Origin: Oscillospiraceae bacterium
Lineage (GTDB): Bacteria; Bacillota; Clostridia; Oscillospirales; Oscillospiraceae
DNA length: 37,330 nt
NCBI GenBank assembly: GCA_017440925.1
Contig: JAFSAP010000017.1
Location: 1 to 37,330, forward strand
Direction: 5' to 3'
Shown: positions 1-8,610 of the stretch, in pieces
Layout of the letters: every line of letters starts with the position of its first letter
Position numbering within the stretch: the stretch's first letter is position 1
Position numbers and translations under genes: made by a program
Notes under the pieces: model-generated
Told to the model about the DNA's origin: nothing
What the model saw: the letters and a program-made list of their open reading frames with translations, nothing else
Database searches by the model: none

Positions 1-293
1 AGGTCAAAATGAGGACACGAGCACTGAGACCAGTGAGACAGGAGAGAATCAGGCACAATTTATAGCCAAAACTGCCGGAAAATGACCTTTATTCGCCACT
101 TGTAGACACCAGAGATAGATTTGGTAAGCGAGTGGGAATAAATCATTGAGCGCCGCCTGTGGCGGAAGGAGCAAAATGATTTATTGCGCTGCGGTCGACA
201 GATGAGGAAGGCCTTTTGTCCAACGAAGACATCGGGTACCGCAAGTGGGGCCACAGCCAAGACTGCCATACGCATAAGAACAGCTGGCACCTG
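1..293. other. No identifiable gene upstream of the pilus island
   Basis: No complete gene is recognisable here. On the + strand one frame is open from base 2 to a stop near base 85 and is rich in Ser, Thr and Glu, so it could be the tail of a gene starting left of the window. A second short frame ends at the TAG at 305-307, just before the terminator stem. Neither resembles a family I know. The - strand is open across 60-290 but has no convincing ribosome binding site. The stretch may be decayed coding sequence or the body of an RNA ending at the terminator at 326-366. Confidence 0.4.
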
Positions 294-368
294 TTTTCGC
301 TGTTTTAGCCTAGAATTTTTCGCTGAATAGACCTTGAAGGATTTTCCTTTGAGGTCTATTTTTTTTGC
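294..368 (+). repeat. Left flanking repeat of the pilus island
   Basis: This 75-base sequence recurs almost unchanged at 11076-11151, just beyond the last pilus gene. The copies differ at 303, 307 and 308 and by one T in the hairpin loop. Each copy has two parts: an imperfect 23-base tandem repeat, whose units both start TTTTCGCTG (294 and 317), and a rho-independent terminator. The flanking sequences on either side are unrelated, so the homology stops sharply. Confidence 0.8.
326..366 (+). terminator. Rho-independent terminator (left copy)
   Basis: A 16-bp stem joins AATAGACCTTGAAGGA (326-341) to its partner arm (345-360), with two G-T wobbles and a TTT loop. A run of eight Ts follows (359-366). 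The T run shows that it ends + strand transcription arriving from left of the window and insulates the pilus promoter. Confidence 0.85.
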
Positions 369-583
369 GTCCAGATACGGATTCTCCCCGGATCTGGATG
401 TGATAATGATATCAACTTATCAGCATTCCTGTTTTTTGTAATTTTCTGTAATTTTCCAAAACGTATAATACAATATTATTTGTTCTGGTTTTTTGTTTTT
501 TCTTAATATATCGCCGCATTTTATTCCACAATTATTTCATAATTAATAGTTTCAGAGTTATTTAAGTTTTCTTTTGTAAATTA

Positions 584-612
584 TTGACATTTTTTGTAAC
601 CAGCGTTATACT
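584..612 (+). promoter_or_regulatory. Sigma-A-type promoter of the pilus operon
   Basis: A perfect TTGACA (584-589) lies 17 bases before TATACT (607-612). Transcription should begin near 619, giving a leader of about 95 bases before the ATG at 715. The 200 bases upstream are very AT-rich, which could act as an UP element. A short hairpin (ACGC/GCGT, about 628-642) lies in the leader. No riboswitch motif was recognised. Confidence 0.8.
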
Positions 613-714
613 TGATTGTGACATACTACGCCCTTTTGCGTACTGATTGTGTTCCGCAATATAAAATTCTGCAGAACCGGCGTTCCCATACAAGCCTACT
701 AAGGAGATGTTACC

Positions 715-1215
715 ATGACTGAAAAAGAACTAAAAAAGCTCAACCGGTTTCAGTTGCTGGAGATGATCATTCTTCAGACCGAACAGATTGCAGACCTGGA
801 AAAGCAGCTTGAAGAAACACGCCGGCTTCTGGAAAGTCAGCAGGCGCAGGTCGCTCAGGCAGGCTCCATTGCGGAAGCGGCTTTGCAGCTGAGCGGTATT
901 TTTGAAGCAGCCCAGTCCGCTGCTGATATCTATCTTGCCAATGTAAAGGTGCATACCGAAAATGCCGACCAGATTGAAGCCAATGCTCAGGCCGCAGCAA
1001 ATCAGATCCTGGCACAAGCTCGTGCAGAAGCAGATACCATTCTGCGAAATGCCCGCAACCAAGCTGACACAGATATCAGAAGCGCCAAAATACTGCTGGA
1101 TGAAACCACCCGCAGATGTGTGGAAAAGGAAAATGCAGTCGATGCCTACATCTCCAATATCCGGGAAGCTTTCCATCACCAGTTCCAGACTTTGGATCAG
1201 ATTTCAAAGCCGTAA
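715..1215 (+). CDS. Coiled-coil protein heading the pilus operon
   Basis: The 166-residue product has no signal peptide or membrane segment and is probably cytoplasmic. It is almost entirely helical: a Leu/Glu/Lys-rich coiled coil (about residues 5-50), an Ala-rich stretch near residues 50-75, and a second long Ala/Gln/Arg coiled coil (about 80-150), somewhat like DivIVA or V-type stalk proteins. The ATG follows AAGGAG (701-706) at 8 bases. It is the first gene after the promoter and ends 12 bases before the signal peptidase gene. From general knowledge, similar uncharacterised coiled-coil proteins precede signal peptidase and pilin genes in other clostridial pilus clusters, but their role is unknown. 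A scaffold that positions secretion or sorting at the membrane is only a guess. Confidence 0.75.
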   Translation: MTEKELKKLNRFQLLEMIILQTEQIADLEKQLEETRRLLESQQAQVAQAGSIAEAALQLSGIFEAAQSAADIYLANVKVHTENADQIEANAQAAANQILAQARAEADTILRNARNQADTDIRSAKILLDETTRRCVEKENAVDAYISNIREAFHHQFQTLDQISKP

Positions 1216-1227
1216 TGCAGGTTTACT

Positions 1228-1818
1228 ATGAAAAAAGGAAATCATAATACGCAGGATTTTCCTTCTATAGAAATCCTGAAGAAAGAACTGAACCGGGAAC
1301 GGTATAAACGCCGATTCCGCCGGATTCTTCGCAGCACAGTCAACGCCCTCATCGTCGTGGCTGCTGTGGCTGCTCTGATCGCTACGCTGGTGCTCCCCGT
1401 TCTGCAGATTGCAGGTACCAGCATGGAACCCAATCTGAACGACGGCGACATTGTCGTAATGATGAAAACAGATCGCCTGCACACAGGTGACTTGTGCGCA
1501 TTCTATTATTCCAACAAAATACTGATTAAACGCATTATCGGCGCCCCAGGGGATCTTCTGTGGATCAATGACGACGGAACCGTTTACCTGAATGGCTCGG
1601 AATTGACAGAACCCTACATTACAGAAAAAAGCTTGGGGGAATGCGACATTGAATTTCCTTATCAGGTTCCGGAAAATTACTATTTTTTGATGGGCGACCA
1701 TCGCAAGACTTCCATTGACAGCCGCAGTTCTGTAATCGGCTGTATTGCGGAAGATCAGATCATTGGTAAGATTCTTTTCCGAGTCTGGCCGCTGAAGCAA
1801 TTCCTTTGGATGGGATAA
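1228..1818 (+). CDS. lepB: Signal peptidase I of the pilus cluster
   Basis: This 196-residue protein is a type I signal peptidase (family S26). It has a basic cytoplasmic N-terminus of about 38 residues and one membrane segment (about 39-61). The catalytic domain lies outside the cell. The nucleophile is Ser65 in GTSMEP and the general base is Lys101 in KRIIG. Box E is GDHRKTSIDSRS (156-167), the expected GDNR-type motif with His in place of Asn. It should remove signal peptides from exported pilin subunits or help assemble them, as the signal-peptidase-like SipA does in streptococcal pilus loci. All catalytic residues are present here, so it is probably an active enzyme. The gene lies between the coiled-coil gene and the adhesin in one operon. 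Confidence 0.9.
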   Translation: MKKGNHNTQDFPSIEILKKELNRERYKRRFRRILRSTVNALIVVAAVAALIATLVLPVLQIAGTSMEPNLNDGDIVVMMKTDRLHTGDLCAFYYSNKILIKRIIGAPGDLLWINDDGTVYLNGSELTEPYITEKSLGECDIEFPYQVPENYYFLMGDHRKTSIDSRSSVIGCIAEDQIIGKILFRVWPLKQFLWMG

Positions 1819-1859
1819 ACGCTCAATTTTAACACTTCACTATGAAAGGAGGAGGAAGC

Positions 1860-4800
1860 ATGCACTCATCTGCCGAACGTTATCTGCGCTTAGTAAACAA
1901 AGACAATTCCATCCGCAGGCATCTGCGCCAGTGTCTGATGCTTCTTTCTCTGGTCGTGGTGCTGTCCGTATCCTGGGGTCTGAAGCTCACCGGTATCACC
2001 ATGGCAGGCGAAGCTTTCTGTGGCAAGGAAGAGCATAGCCACAGCGAAGAATGCCCTCTGCAGACATTGATCTGCGAGTTGGAGGAATCCGAGGCGCACA
2101 TGCATACGGAGGCCTGCATTCTGCGGGAGTTGATCTGCGAGGAAGAAGAGATTCCCGCCCATACCCACAGCAAGGAATGCCTGAACAAAACGTTCGTCTG
2201 TACCTTGTCGGAAACCGAGGGGCACACCCACGGTACAGAATGCATTGAAAAAGAGCTAATCTGTCAGCTGGCAGAAGAACCTGCCCATTCCCACGAAGAG
2301 GGCTGCTACAGCCAAAAGCAGATCTGCCCTCTGGAAGAAACTGCTCCGCACACCCATGATGACAACTGCCACACAACCAAAATAATCTGTGGTCAGGAAG
2401 AATCGGAACTGCATACCCATGATGAAAGCTGTACATCCACAACTCTGACCTGCACCCTGGCAGAAACGGATGGACACGCCCATACAGATGCCTGCTTCGA
2501 AACACTTTTGAGCTGTCTGTTGACTGAAACTGAAGGTCATGTCCATAGTGATACTTGTTACCAGGAACTTCCCGGCTTTATCTGCGGTCTGGAGGAGCAT
2601 CCTCCCCATATGCACGATGATACCTGCTATCTGTATGAGGAAGGGAACTTTATCTGCGGTCTGGAGGAAACAGAAGGTCACAGTCACGAGGATGTCTGTT
2701 ATCAGTTCGGCATTGGTTTCGGTTGCGGATTAACAGAAGCAGATGCGCACGTCCATGTACTGGAGTGCATTACGCCCGAAACCCAGTTCGGCTGCGAAAA
2801 GGAGATTTCCGAAGGACATACCCATGCCGACAGCTGCTATGACACTTTGGAGGTATGCCCTCTTGAAGAGCATATCCACGACGAAAGCTGCTACAGCGAT
2901 ATCAACGCAGATATTGAAACCAGCGATGACTGGGAAATGACACTGGCGAATATCACCAGAAGTCCCAGTACCGCAAAAAATGTTCTTTCCGTAGCACAGG
3001 CTCAGCTGGGATATACCGAAAGCATCCTGAACTTTGAAGTGGATGAAAACGGTATCCGCCGGGGCATTACCCGGTACGGTCAGTGGTACGGAAACCCCTA
3101 CGGCGACTGGTCTTCCATGTTCACTTCTTTCTGCCTGTATTATGCAGGCGTGGATGCCCCCTTCAACGGCGGCCCTGAAGCCATGCGGCTGGAATGGGAA
3201 CAGGAAGGTCTGTTTATCCCGGTTCAGGAATATGCCCCCATGGTGGGTCACATACTGTTCCTGGACAGAACGCTGGATGGCCAGGCCGATGCCACCGCAA
3301 TCATCGAAGACTATGATGTAACCACCATTTTTGCAATCGAAGGCGATATTCCTCTGGAAACGGAAGAAATGCTGTTTGATGCCGTTGGACGGACCAGAAT
3401 CCCTATGGACGATCCCACGATTCTCGGTTACGGTATAATTCCCGATGATGCCATGATGATGGTGCTTCCCACCGGTGACACCAGTATAATTGCCACTACA
3501 ACACAATACCGGACTGATATGTTCACGGATGATGCTGTATTTGTGCTATATACCACCAGCGGCAGCAATACCTATGCTTTTGATGGCAGCGGCAATGCAA
3601 TTCCTGTTTATATCGATGCGGAAGGCAATATTACCTCGGATGCAGAAAACCCCGAGACACTGCTCTGGAGCTTTACTGCCTCCGGCGGTTCCAACAGCTA
3701 TCTGATTCAAAACGTCAGTACAGGACGGTATATGCATGCTTTCCCCAATAACGGTACAGGCGTTACCACATCCGGTGCTTATCCCAGTTCCCTGATTACC
3801 TCCGGAACTGGTGTGAAAATCAGAAGCAATACGGAATTCGCACGTCTGGATGCAGGCAGAGGTCAATTTGTCATGACCCAAAATCAGAATCTGGCTGCGG
3901 CATATCAATTCGGCATTCGCAACATGTACACTGTCTGGCTGGATGGTACCTGCGGTGGGATCATGTCTTTGGGTGGTTCTCCCAATGAAGCCTATCACAT
4001 ATCAAACGCTGACACGATTGTTCTTCCCACGCAGTGGCAGTCTCCTGACAAATACAGCTACACGTTAAGAGGTTGGTATGATGTCGTAAACAACGCCTAC
4101 TATCCACCCGGAGCAGAGGTGCCGATTACGGGTGATACCGTCTTCTATGCAGACTGGGTCGCCAGCAGTTATAACATCGGTCATTATAATTCCAAAGTGG
4201 CTGATACTGTCAGTACCAGAGACTTTGTCACAACCCGTATGTTTGACTACAATGCACTGTTTAATATTCAGTCTTCTTATGCAGACGTTAATGTGTCCGC
4301 ATCTTCTCACGAAGAAATCTGGAATATTATTTCCTCCGGTGCAAATGCATTCAACGGCGAACCCACACTGAATTATATTTTCCGTGACTGGGACCGGCGT
4401 AATGAGGATATCACCTATCCTGTTGGAAGTAGCAACCAAAATACCAATGGCGGTGTCTACTCCGGTCTTTATTCCAGCCATCTGAGAAATATTCTGTTCA
4501 GCACTGGCAATTCTTTTGATCCAAACACTGGAGCCGGAATCCTCGGCAAGCAGTATCTGGGCACTGGCGATCACCTGTTCCAATATGAAAGCAATCCCAA
4601 TCATCCCAATTACGGCTATTACTATTATGATTCCAGTTTGAATGCTGCATCCTATAATCAGAGTGCAGGACGATTCTATGTATATGATTATCTGGAGTGC
4701 ACCAGTGACTCTGCTGCCAACAATAAGTATTCCGACTTTCTTCCTTTGAATTCTCCTTACGCCAACACCAACGGTCAGGCCATTCCCACCTACAGCTATG

Positions 4801-6935
4801 GTGGTAATTATGGAGAATACAGTGGTACTACCCACTATAGATATGATGCACAGTACAATTCCGGTCAAAGCTCCGCCAACAACGTCGGAACCAATTATTT
4901 CTTCGGAATGAGTATTGATATCGATTTTTATCTGCCAAACAATCCCGGAACACGGGATGACAGTGGTTCCTATGGCAACCGTGACGTCTATGGTAAGGAA
5001 ATGCACTTTAAATTCTCCGGTGACGATGACGTCTGGGTGCTGGTGGATGGTCAGTTGGTACTGGACATCGGCGGCATTCACGGCATTGAAAGCGGTGATA
5101 TCAATTTTTCCTCCGGTGTTGTCACAGTTAACGGAACACAGACCGGATCCATTACCAGTCTGAATCCCGGCGATCATACTCTGACCATCCTTTATCTGGA
5201 ACGCGGCAGTTCTCAGTCCAATTGTGCCATTTACTTCAATCTGGCACCTCGCTTCAGTTTCAGCATCCAAAAGGAAGATATTCTGACGCAGGCCGTTTTG
5301 AATGGCGCAGAATTCTCCGTTTACACCGACAGAAACTGCACTGTTCCTGCCCAGCTTTGGGTCAGCAAAGCATCTCATGACAGAGGCGATACCCCCACCA
5401 ATGTTTTCACCGTCACCAACGGTGTTGCCAACATGTGGGGCATGGGTGCAGGCAATACCTATTATATCCGGGAGACAAAACCTCCTGACAATGCCGAATA
5501 TACCTACGCCAAAGGTATTATATGTGTATCCATCGACAAGCAGGGCCTTGCCTCATACAATGTAGAGCTGCTTGAGGAACCAAATGAGGATGGTACTTCC
5601 TCGGAAGTCTCTGTCGGCTTTACTGTGCATGGCTTCCGAATCGATGAGCAAACCCAAAATGCATATATCATTGCGACCAATGCACCTTCCTGGGTGAAAG
5701 AACTCACCAGTGTCCATGTCGAGAAAAAATGGAACGATTCTATCAACCATAACGGAGAATACGTAACCGTTTTTCTGACGATAACGGAACCTGACGGTAC
5801 AGTCAGACAGATCCGCGAGGTGATGCTGGGAAGTGAAAACAACTGGTCATATACCTGGGAGAATCTACCCAAGCACTATCAGGATGGCACTGCCATTCAA
5901 TATGGTGTGCAGGAGGTAAGTGTACCTGGATATATGGGGACTGTAGCAGTTATTGACTCGTCTTCCGTCGATTCCGGAAGCAGTAGTACTGTTGTCAGCA
6001 GTTTTGAAAATGCGCAGACATACCTGCTGAAAACACCGTATGGCTATCTGGCTGCGGCCAACAACCAGCTTATGCTTGTCAGCACTGAAGCTGAAGCCTT
6101 AGGTTCTGACAATGCCCAGTGGATTGCTGCCAACAACAGCGATGGTACCATAGTTCTGACAAACAAAGCCGGTCAGACACTATATTACAATAATTACGCA
6201 TTCCGGGCATCCTCCTCTCCCCAATCCACCCAAAATCTGCATTTTTCCAATGGTTTATTCTCCTATACCACACACTACAGCACATGGTCTGATACGCAGT
6301 ACCCGATCGATAACAGCAATGTCGTCGATAATATCACCTATAACCATATACTTTATTCCACCCAAAACAGCAGTAACGCAATGGTTATAACACCGCAGAA
6401 ACTGGTGACGATTGAGCCGGAAGAACCGGACGTTTCGGATGAGAACCTTGCTTTCCGCATTACCAATACCCCTCTGGATGAGGAAACGTCCGTAACTGTT
6501 CATAAAGTCTGGGATTACGGATTCCTTGGTCCCCAAACAGAGCATGAACAGGAATTGGTTACAGTCGCCCTTCTGGCCAACGGAAACTATACCGGACGCA
6601 CAGTTACCCTAAGTCTGAAAAACAGCTGGACGGCTACTTTCCAGGGCCTCCCCTATTCAGACAGTAACGGGAACAGAATTGTCTACACCGTTGAGGAACG
6701 ATGGACCTCCGATGATTGGATTCCTTATTATGGAGAAATCGAAATCAGTGATGGAGATCCGCCCACCTACAGTACCGTTATCACCAACGTAAACCGCTGG
6801 GGAACCGGTGTACAGCTCCCCTCTACGGGTTCGGCAGCCCGGATGATGTATGTACTCTGCGGTAGTGGCATAATTGCTGCTTCGCTGGTATATGGAATCG
6901 GATTGAGACGCAAAAGAGAAAGGAGGCCCGAATAG
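1860..6935 (+). CDS. Giant LPSTG-anchored adhesin / pilus tip protein
   Basis: The product has 1691 residues. The start is the ATG at 1860, preceded by AAAGGAGGAGG (1845-1855); an in-frame ATG at 1842 lies just before that site and is rejected. Order of parts: signal peptide with a hydrophobic core near residues 25-43; 14 tandem Cys/His units (54-344); a papain-like, CHAP-like domain (about 375-540) with Ser418 where the Cys is expected; a module resembling a beta-trefoil (about 560-690); an InlB-type repeat (about 735-770); a fibro-slime/PA14-like domain whose GDDDVW and DIGGIHG motifs lie near residues 1050-1080; a SpaA-like module; a Cna-B domain with VEKKW; a second trefoil-like stretch (about 1388-1470); and a Cna-B domain with VHKVW. 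The sorting signal is LPSTG (1653-1657), then a hydrophobic segment and an RRKRERR tail. It is probably the tip adhesin of the pilus built by the neighbouring genes. Its ligand is unknown. Confidence 0.85.
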   Translation: MHSSAERYLRLVNKDNSIRRHLRQCLMLLSLVVVLSVSWGLKLTGITMAGEAFCGKEEHSHSEECPLQTLICELEESEAHMHTEACILRELICEEEEIPAHTHSKECLNKTFVCTLSETEGHTHGTECIEKELICQLAEEPAHSHEEGCYSQKQICPLEETAPHTHDDNCHTTKIICGQEESELHTHDESCTSTTLTCTLAETDGHAHTDACFETLLSCLLTETEGHVHSDTCYQELPGFICGLEEHPPHMHDDTCYLYEEGNFICGLEETEGHSHEDVCYQFGIGFGCGLTEADAHVHVLECITPETQFGCEKEISEGHTHADSCYDTLEVCPLEEHIHDESCYSDINADIETSDDWEMTLANITRSPSTAKNVLSVAQAQLGYTESILNFEVDENGIRRGITRYGQWYGNPYGDWSSMFTSFCLYYAGVDAPFNGGPEAMRLEWEQEGLFIPVQEYAPMVGHILFLDRTLDGQADATAIIEDYDVTTIFAIEGDIPLETEEMLFDAVGRTRIPMDDPTILGYGIIPDDAMMMVLPTGDTSIIATTTQYRTDMFTDDAVFVLYTTSGSNTYAFDGSGNAIPVYIDAEGNITSDAENPETLLWSFTASGGSNSYLIQNVSTGRYMHAFPNNGTGVTTSGAYPSSLITSGTGVKIRSNTEFARLDAGRGQFVMTQNQNLAAAYQFGIRNMYTVWLDGTCGGIMSLGGSPNEAYHISNADTIVLPTQWQSPDKYSYTLRGWYDVVNNAYYPPGAEVPITGDTVFYADWVASSYNIGHYNSKVADTVSTRDFVTTRMFDYNALFNIQSSYADVNVSASSHEEIWNIISSGANAFNGEPTLNYIFRDWDRRNEDITYPVGSSNQNTNGGVYSGLYSSHLRNILFSTGNSFDPNTGAGILGKQYLGTGDHLFQYESNPNHPNYGYYYYDSSLNAASYNQSAGRFYVYDYLECTSDSAANNKYSDFLPLNSPYANTNGQAIPTYSYGGNYGEYSGTTHYRYDAQYNSGQSSANNVGTNYFFGMSIDIDFYLPNNPGTRDDSGSYGNRDVYGKEMHFKFSGDDDVWVLVDGQLVLDIGGIHGIESGDINFSSGVVTVNGTQTGSITSLNPGDHTLTILYLERGSSQSNCAIYFNLAPRFSFSIQKEDILTQAVLNGAEFSVYTDRNCTVPAQLWVSKASHDRGDTPTNVFTVTNGVANMWGMGAGNTYYIRETKPPDNAEYTYAKGIICVSIDKQGLASYNVELLEEPNEDGTSSEVSVGFTVHGFRIDEQTQNAYIIATNAPSWVKELTSVHVEKKWNDSINHNGEYVTVFLTITEPDGTVRQIREVMLGSENNWSYTWENLPKHYQDGTAIQYGVQEVSVPGYMGTVAVIDSSSVDSGSSSTVVSSFENAQTYLLKTPYGYLAAANNQLMLVSTEAEALGSDNAQWIAANNSDGTIVLTNKAGQTLYYNNYAFRASSSPQSTQNLHFSNGLFSYTTHYSTWSDTQYPIDNSNVVDNITYNHILYSTQNSSNAMVITPQKLVTIEPEEPDVSDENLAFRITNTPLDEETSVTVHKVWDYGFLGPQTEHEQELVTVALLANGNYTGRTVTLSLKNSWTATFQGLPYSDSNGNRIVYTVEERWTSDDWIPYYGEIEISDGDPPTYSTVITNVNRWGTGVQLPSTGSAARMMYVLCGSGIIAASLVYGIGLRRKRERRPE
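2019..2891 (+). repeat. Fourteen tandem Cys/His units in the adhesin
   Basis: Residues 54-344 of the adhesin consist of 14 units. The internal form is C-x2-(E/T)-(E/T)-x3-H-x-H-x3-C, 15 residues long, joined by linkers of 6 residues or, towards the end, 8-9. The first unit (CGKEEHSHSEEC) and the last (CPLEEHIHDESC) are 12 residues long, each lacking three residues before the first His. In all, 28 Cys and 28 paired His are retained while the other positions vary. That pattern suits metal ligands or disulfides under selection rather than recent expansion of a DNA repeat. Confidence 0.9.
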
Positions 6936-7027
6936 CATTCAGTCTTCCATTCTCTGTAAACCTTGCGCCGCAGTCACGTCCCCCTATATTTGTACTTTAT
7001 AATTGTTTATAGAAAGGAAAAACGATC

Positions 7028-8518
7028 ATGAAAAAGATTATCTCTTTTACCCTCGCACTTATGATGATCCTGACTCTGGCAACCACAGCATTTGCTGATG
7101 ATGCAACAGGTTCCATCACTATCAATGGCATCGGCACTGAGGCTACTTACTCAATTTACAAGCTGCTGGATCTGGAAAGCTACAACCAGGAAACCGGTGC
7201 TTACTCCTACACAGTTAACAGTGCCTGGAAAAATTACTTTGAGACATCTGATGCTCTGCAGTATTTTGCCATTGACAATGCCGGTTATGCTACCTGGATT
7301 GCTTCCGAAGACGGCAGCACCGTTGCTGCATTTGCCAAGAATGCACTTGCATATGCCAAGGCAAACGGCATCGCTCCTGTAAAGTCCTCTGCAAATGCCG
7401 GTGAATTTGTGGTCACCGAAGGTTCCGGCAAATTCTCCGGTCTGGAGCTGGGTTACTATCTGGTAGACTCCACTATGGGTGCACTGTGCGGTCTGACTAC
7501 CACCAATCCCGATGCTTCCATCAATGCCAAGAACGCCAAACCCACCATTGACAAGCAGGTTCAGGAAGATTCCACCAACCAGTGGGCTGAAGAAAACACC
7601 GCCGACGTTGGTCAGACTGTCCATTACCGTGTCACCATCAATGTTCATGCCGGTGCTGAAAACTATGTTCTGCACGACGTTATGAGTGCTGGCCTCACCT
7701 TTGATAAGGTAACCAAGGTCGAACACATCGACACCTCCAGCAGCACTCCCGTTACCAAGACTGCTGTTGCAGGTACTGATTATACCGTCTTTACGGATCC
7801 TGATATTACACCCGATGTAACTACGGATAACGTAAGCGATGACTGCACGCTTGAGGTTCGTTTCTCCAAGGCATTCTGCGATTCTCTGGAAACCAATGAC
7901 AAAGTAATCGTATACTATCAGGCAATGCTGAACCGTAATGCCATCGTTGCAGAAAACGGCAATCCCAACGAAACATGGCTGCAGTATGGCGAAAACCATA
8001 CAACTACCCACGACACTGTAAAGACCTACACCTTTGGTATTGACATTGTAAAAACCGACTCTCAGAACGCCCTGCTGGACGGCGCTCAGTTCAAGATTTA
8101 TGATGCTGAAACCAAGGGAAACGAAGTGGCTGTTGTCCTGATGGATGATGGTGTAACTTATCGCCGTGCAAGAGAAGATGAGACCGGTATCCCCATTGTT
8201 GTCAAGGATGGTAAGGTACGTGTTGTCGGCTTCGACAACGGTACATACTACCTGGAAGAAACCGTAGCTCCTCAGGGTTACAACAAGCTGACTACACGCC
8301 AAAAATTCATCATTTCCGATGGTAATCTGGATGCCACCTTCAATGGTGACATTTACTCCACCGGCTCCGGTGTCCACGTGGTGAACAAGACCGGCACTAT
8401 GCTGCCTGAAACCGGTGGCATGGGCACTACCCTGTTTGTCACCATTGGTGCCATGATGGTGATGGCTGCTGGCGTTCTGCTGGTGACCAAGAAGAGAATG
8501 TCCATGATTGAAGACTAA
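7028..8518 (+). CDS. Major pilin (backbone subunit), LPETG-anchored
   Basis: This 496-residue protein has the layout of a Gram-positive backbone pilin. A signal peptide ends near residue 24 (TTAFADD). An N-terminal domain (about 25-175) is followed by a fimbrial D2-type isopeptide domain (about 177-330; VGQTVHYRVTI). Then comes a SpaA-like domain (about 335-455) with KTDSQNALLDGAQFKIYD and the E-box YYLEETVAPQGY, where Lys, Asn and Glu would form an internal isopeptide bond. The sorting signal LPETG is at 459-463, followed by a hydrophobic segment and a KKR tail. The Lys near TIDKQ (about residue 180) sits where the pilin-motif Lys is usually found. AAAGGAAA lies 7 bases before the ATG. The class C sortase encoded next should polymerise it. 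Confidence 0.92.
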   Translation: MKKIISFTLALMMILTLATTAFADDATGSITINGIGTEATYSIYKLLDLESYNQETGAYSYTVNSAWKNYFETSDALQYFAIDNAGYATWIASEDGSTVAAFAKNALAYAKANGIAPVKSSANAGEFVVTEGSGKFSGLELGYYLVDSTMGALCGLTTTNPDASINAKNAKPTIDKQVQEDSTNQWAEENTADVGQTVHYRVTINVHAGAENYVLHDVMSAGLTFDKVTKVEHIDTSSSTPVTKTAVAGTDYTVFTDPDITPDVTTDNVSDDCTLEVRFSKAFCDSLETNDKVIVYYQAMLNRNAIVAENGNPNETWLQYGENHTTTHDTVKTYTFGIDIVKTDSQNALLDGAQFKIYDAETKGNEVAVVLMDDGVTYRRAREDETGIPIVVKDGKVRVVGFDNGTYYLEETVAPQGYNKLTTRQKFIISDGNLDATFNGDIYSTGSGVHVVNKTGTMLPETGGMGTTLFVTIGAMMVMAAGVLLVTKKRMSMIED

Positions 8519-8553
8519 TTCTTCTTATTCCCATCATTATTTAAAACAGTGGT

Positions 8554-8580
8554 CCGGCGGGAGCTTCCCGCTCCCGCCGG
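8554..8580 (+). promoter_or_regulatory. GC-rich hairpin between pilin and sortase genes
   Basis: CCGGCGGGAGC (8554-8564) pairs perfectly with GCTCCCGCCGG (8570-8580) across the 5-base loop TTCCC. No T run follows, so it is not a standard terminator. It probably blocks exonucleases or causes partial termination, leaving more pilin mRNA than sortase mRNA. Confidence 0.75.
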
Positions 8581-8610
8581 TCACCCATCTATAACACCAG
8601 GGAGAGACCT

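Noticed and set aside
60..290. Basic 76-codon - strand frame at the left edge
   Set aside because: No ribosome binding site or recognisable domain, and the strand opposes the terminator at 326-366.
613..714. Riboswitch in the pilus operon leader
   Set aside because: Only a short hairpin is visible; no c-di-GMP or other known riboswitch core was recognised.
1842..1859. Earlier ATG for the adhesin at 1842
   Set aside because: It lies directly in front of and within the ribosome binding site AAAGGAGGAGG; the ATG at 1860 has proper spacing and a better signal peptide start.
2019..2891. CRISPR-like or DNA-level tandem repeat in the adhesin
   Set aside because: The periodicity is in the protein; DNA identity between units is low and spacing follows codons.
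4065..5378. 437-codon - strand frame inside the adhesin gene
   Set aside because: It is antisense to clear adhesin domains; its Ile/Val/Gly-rich product looks like codon shadow and it has no ribosome binding site.
7151..8377. 408-codon - strand frame
   Set aside because: It is antisense to the major pilin; no start signal and no domain.
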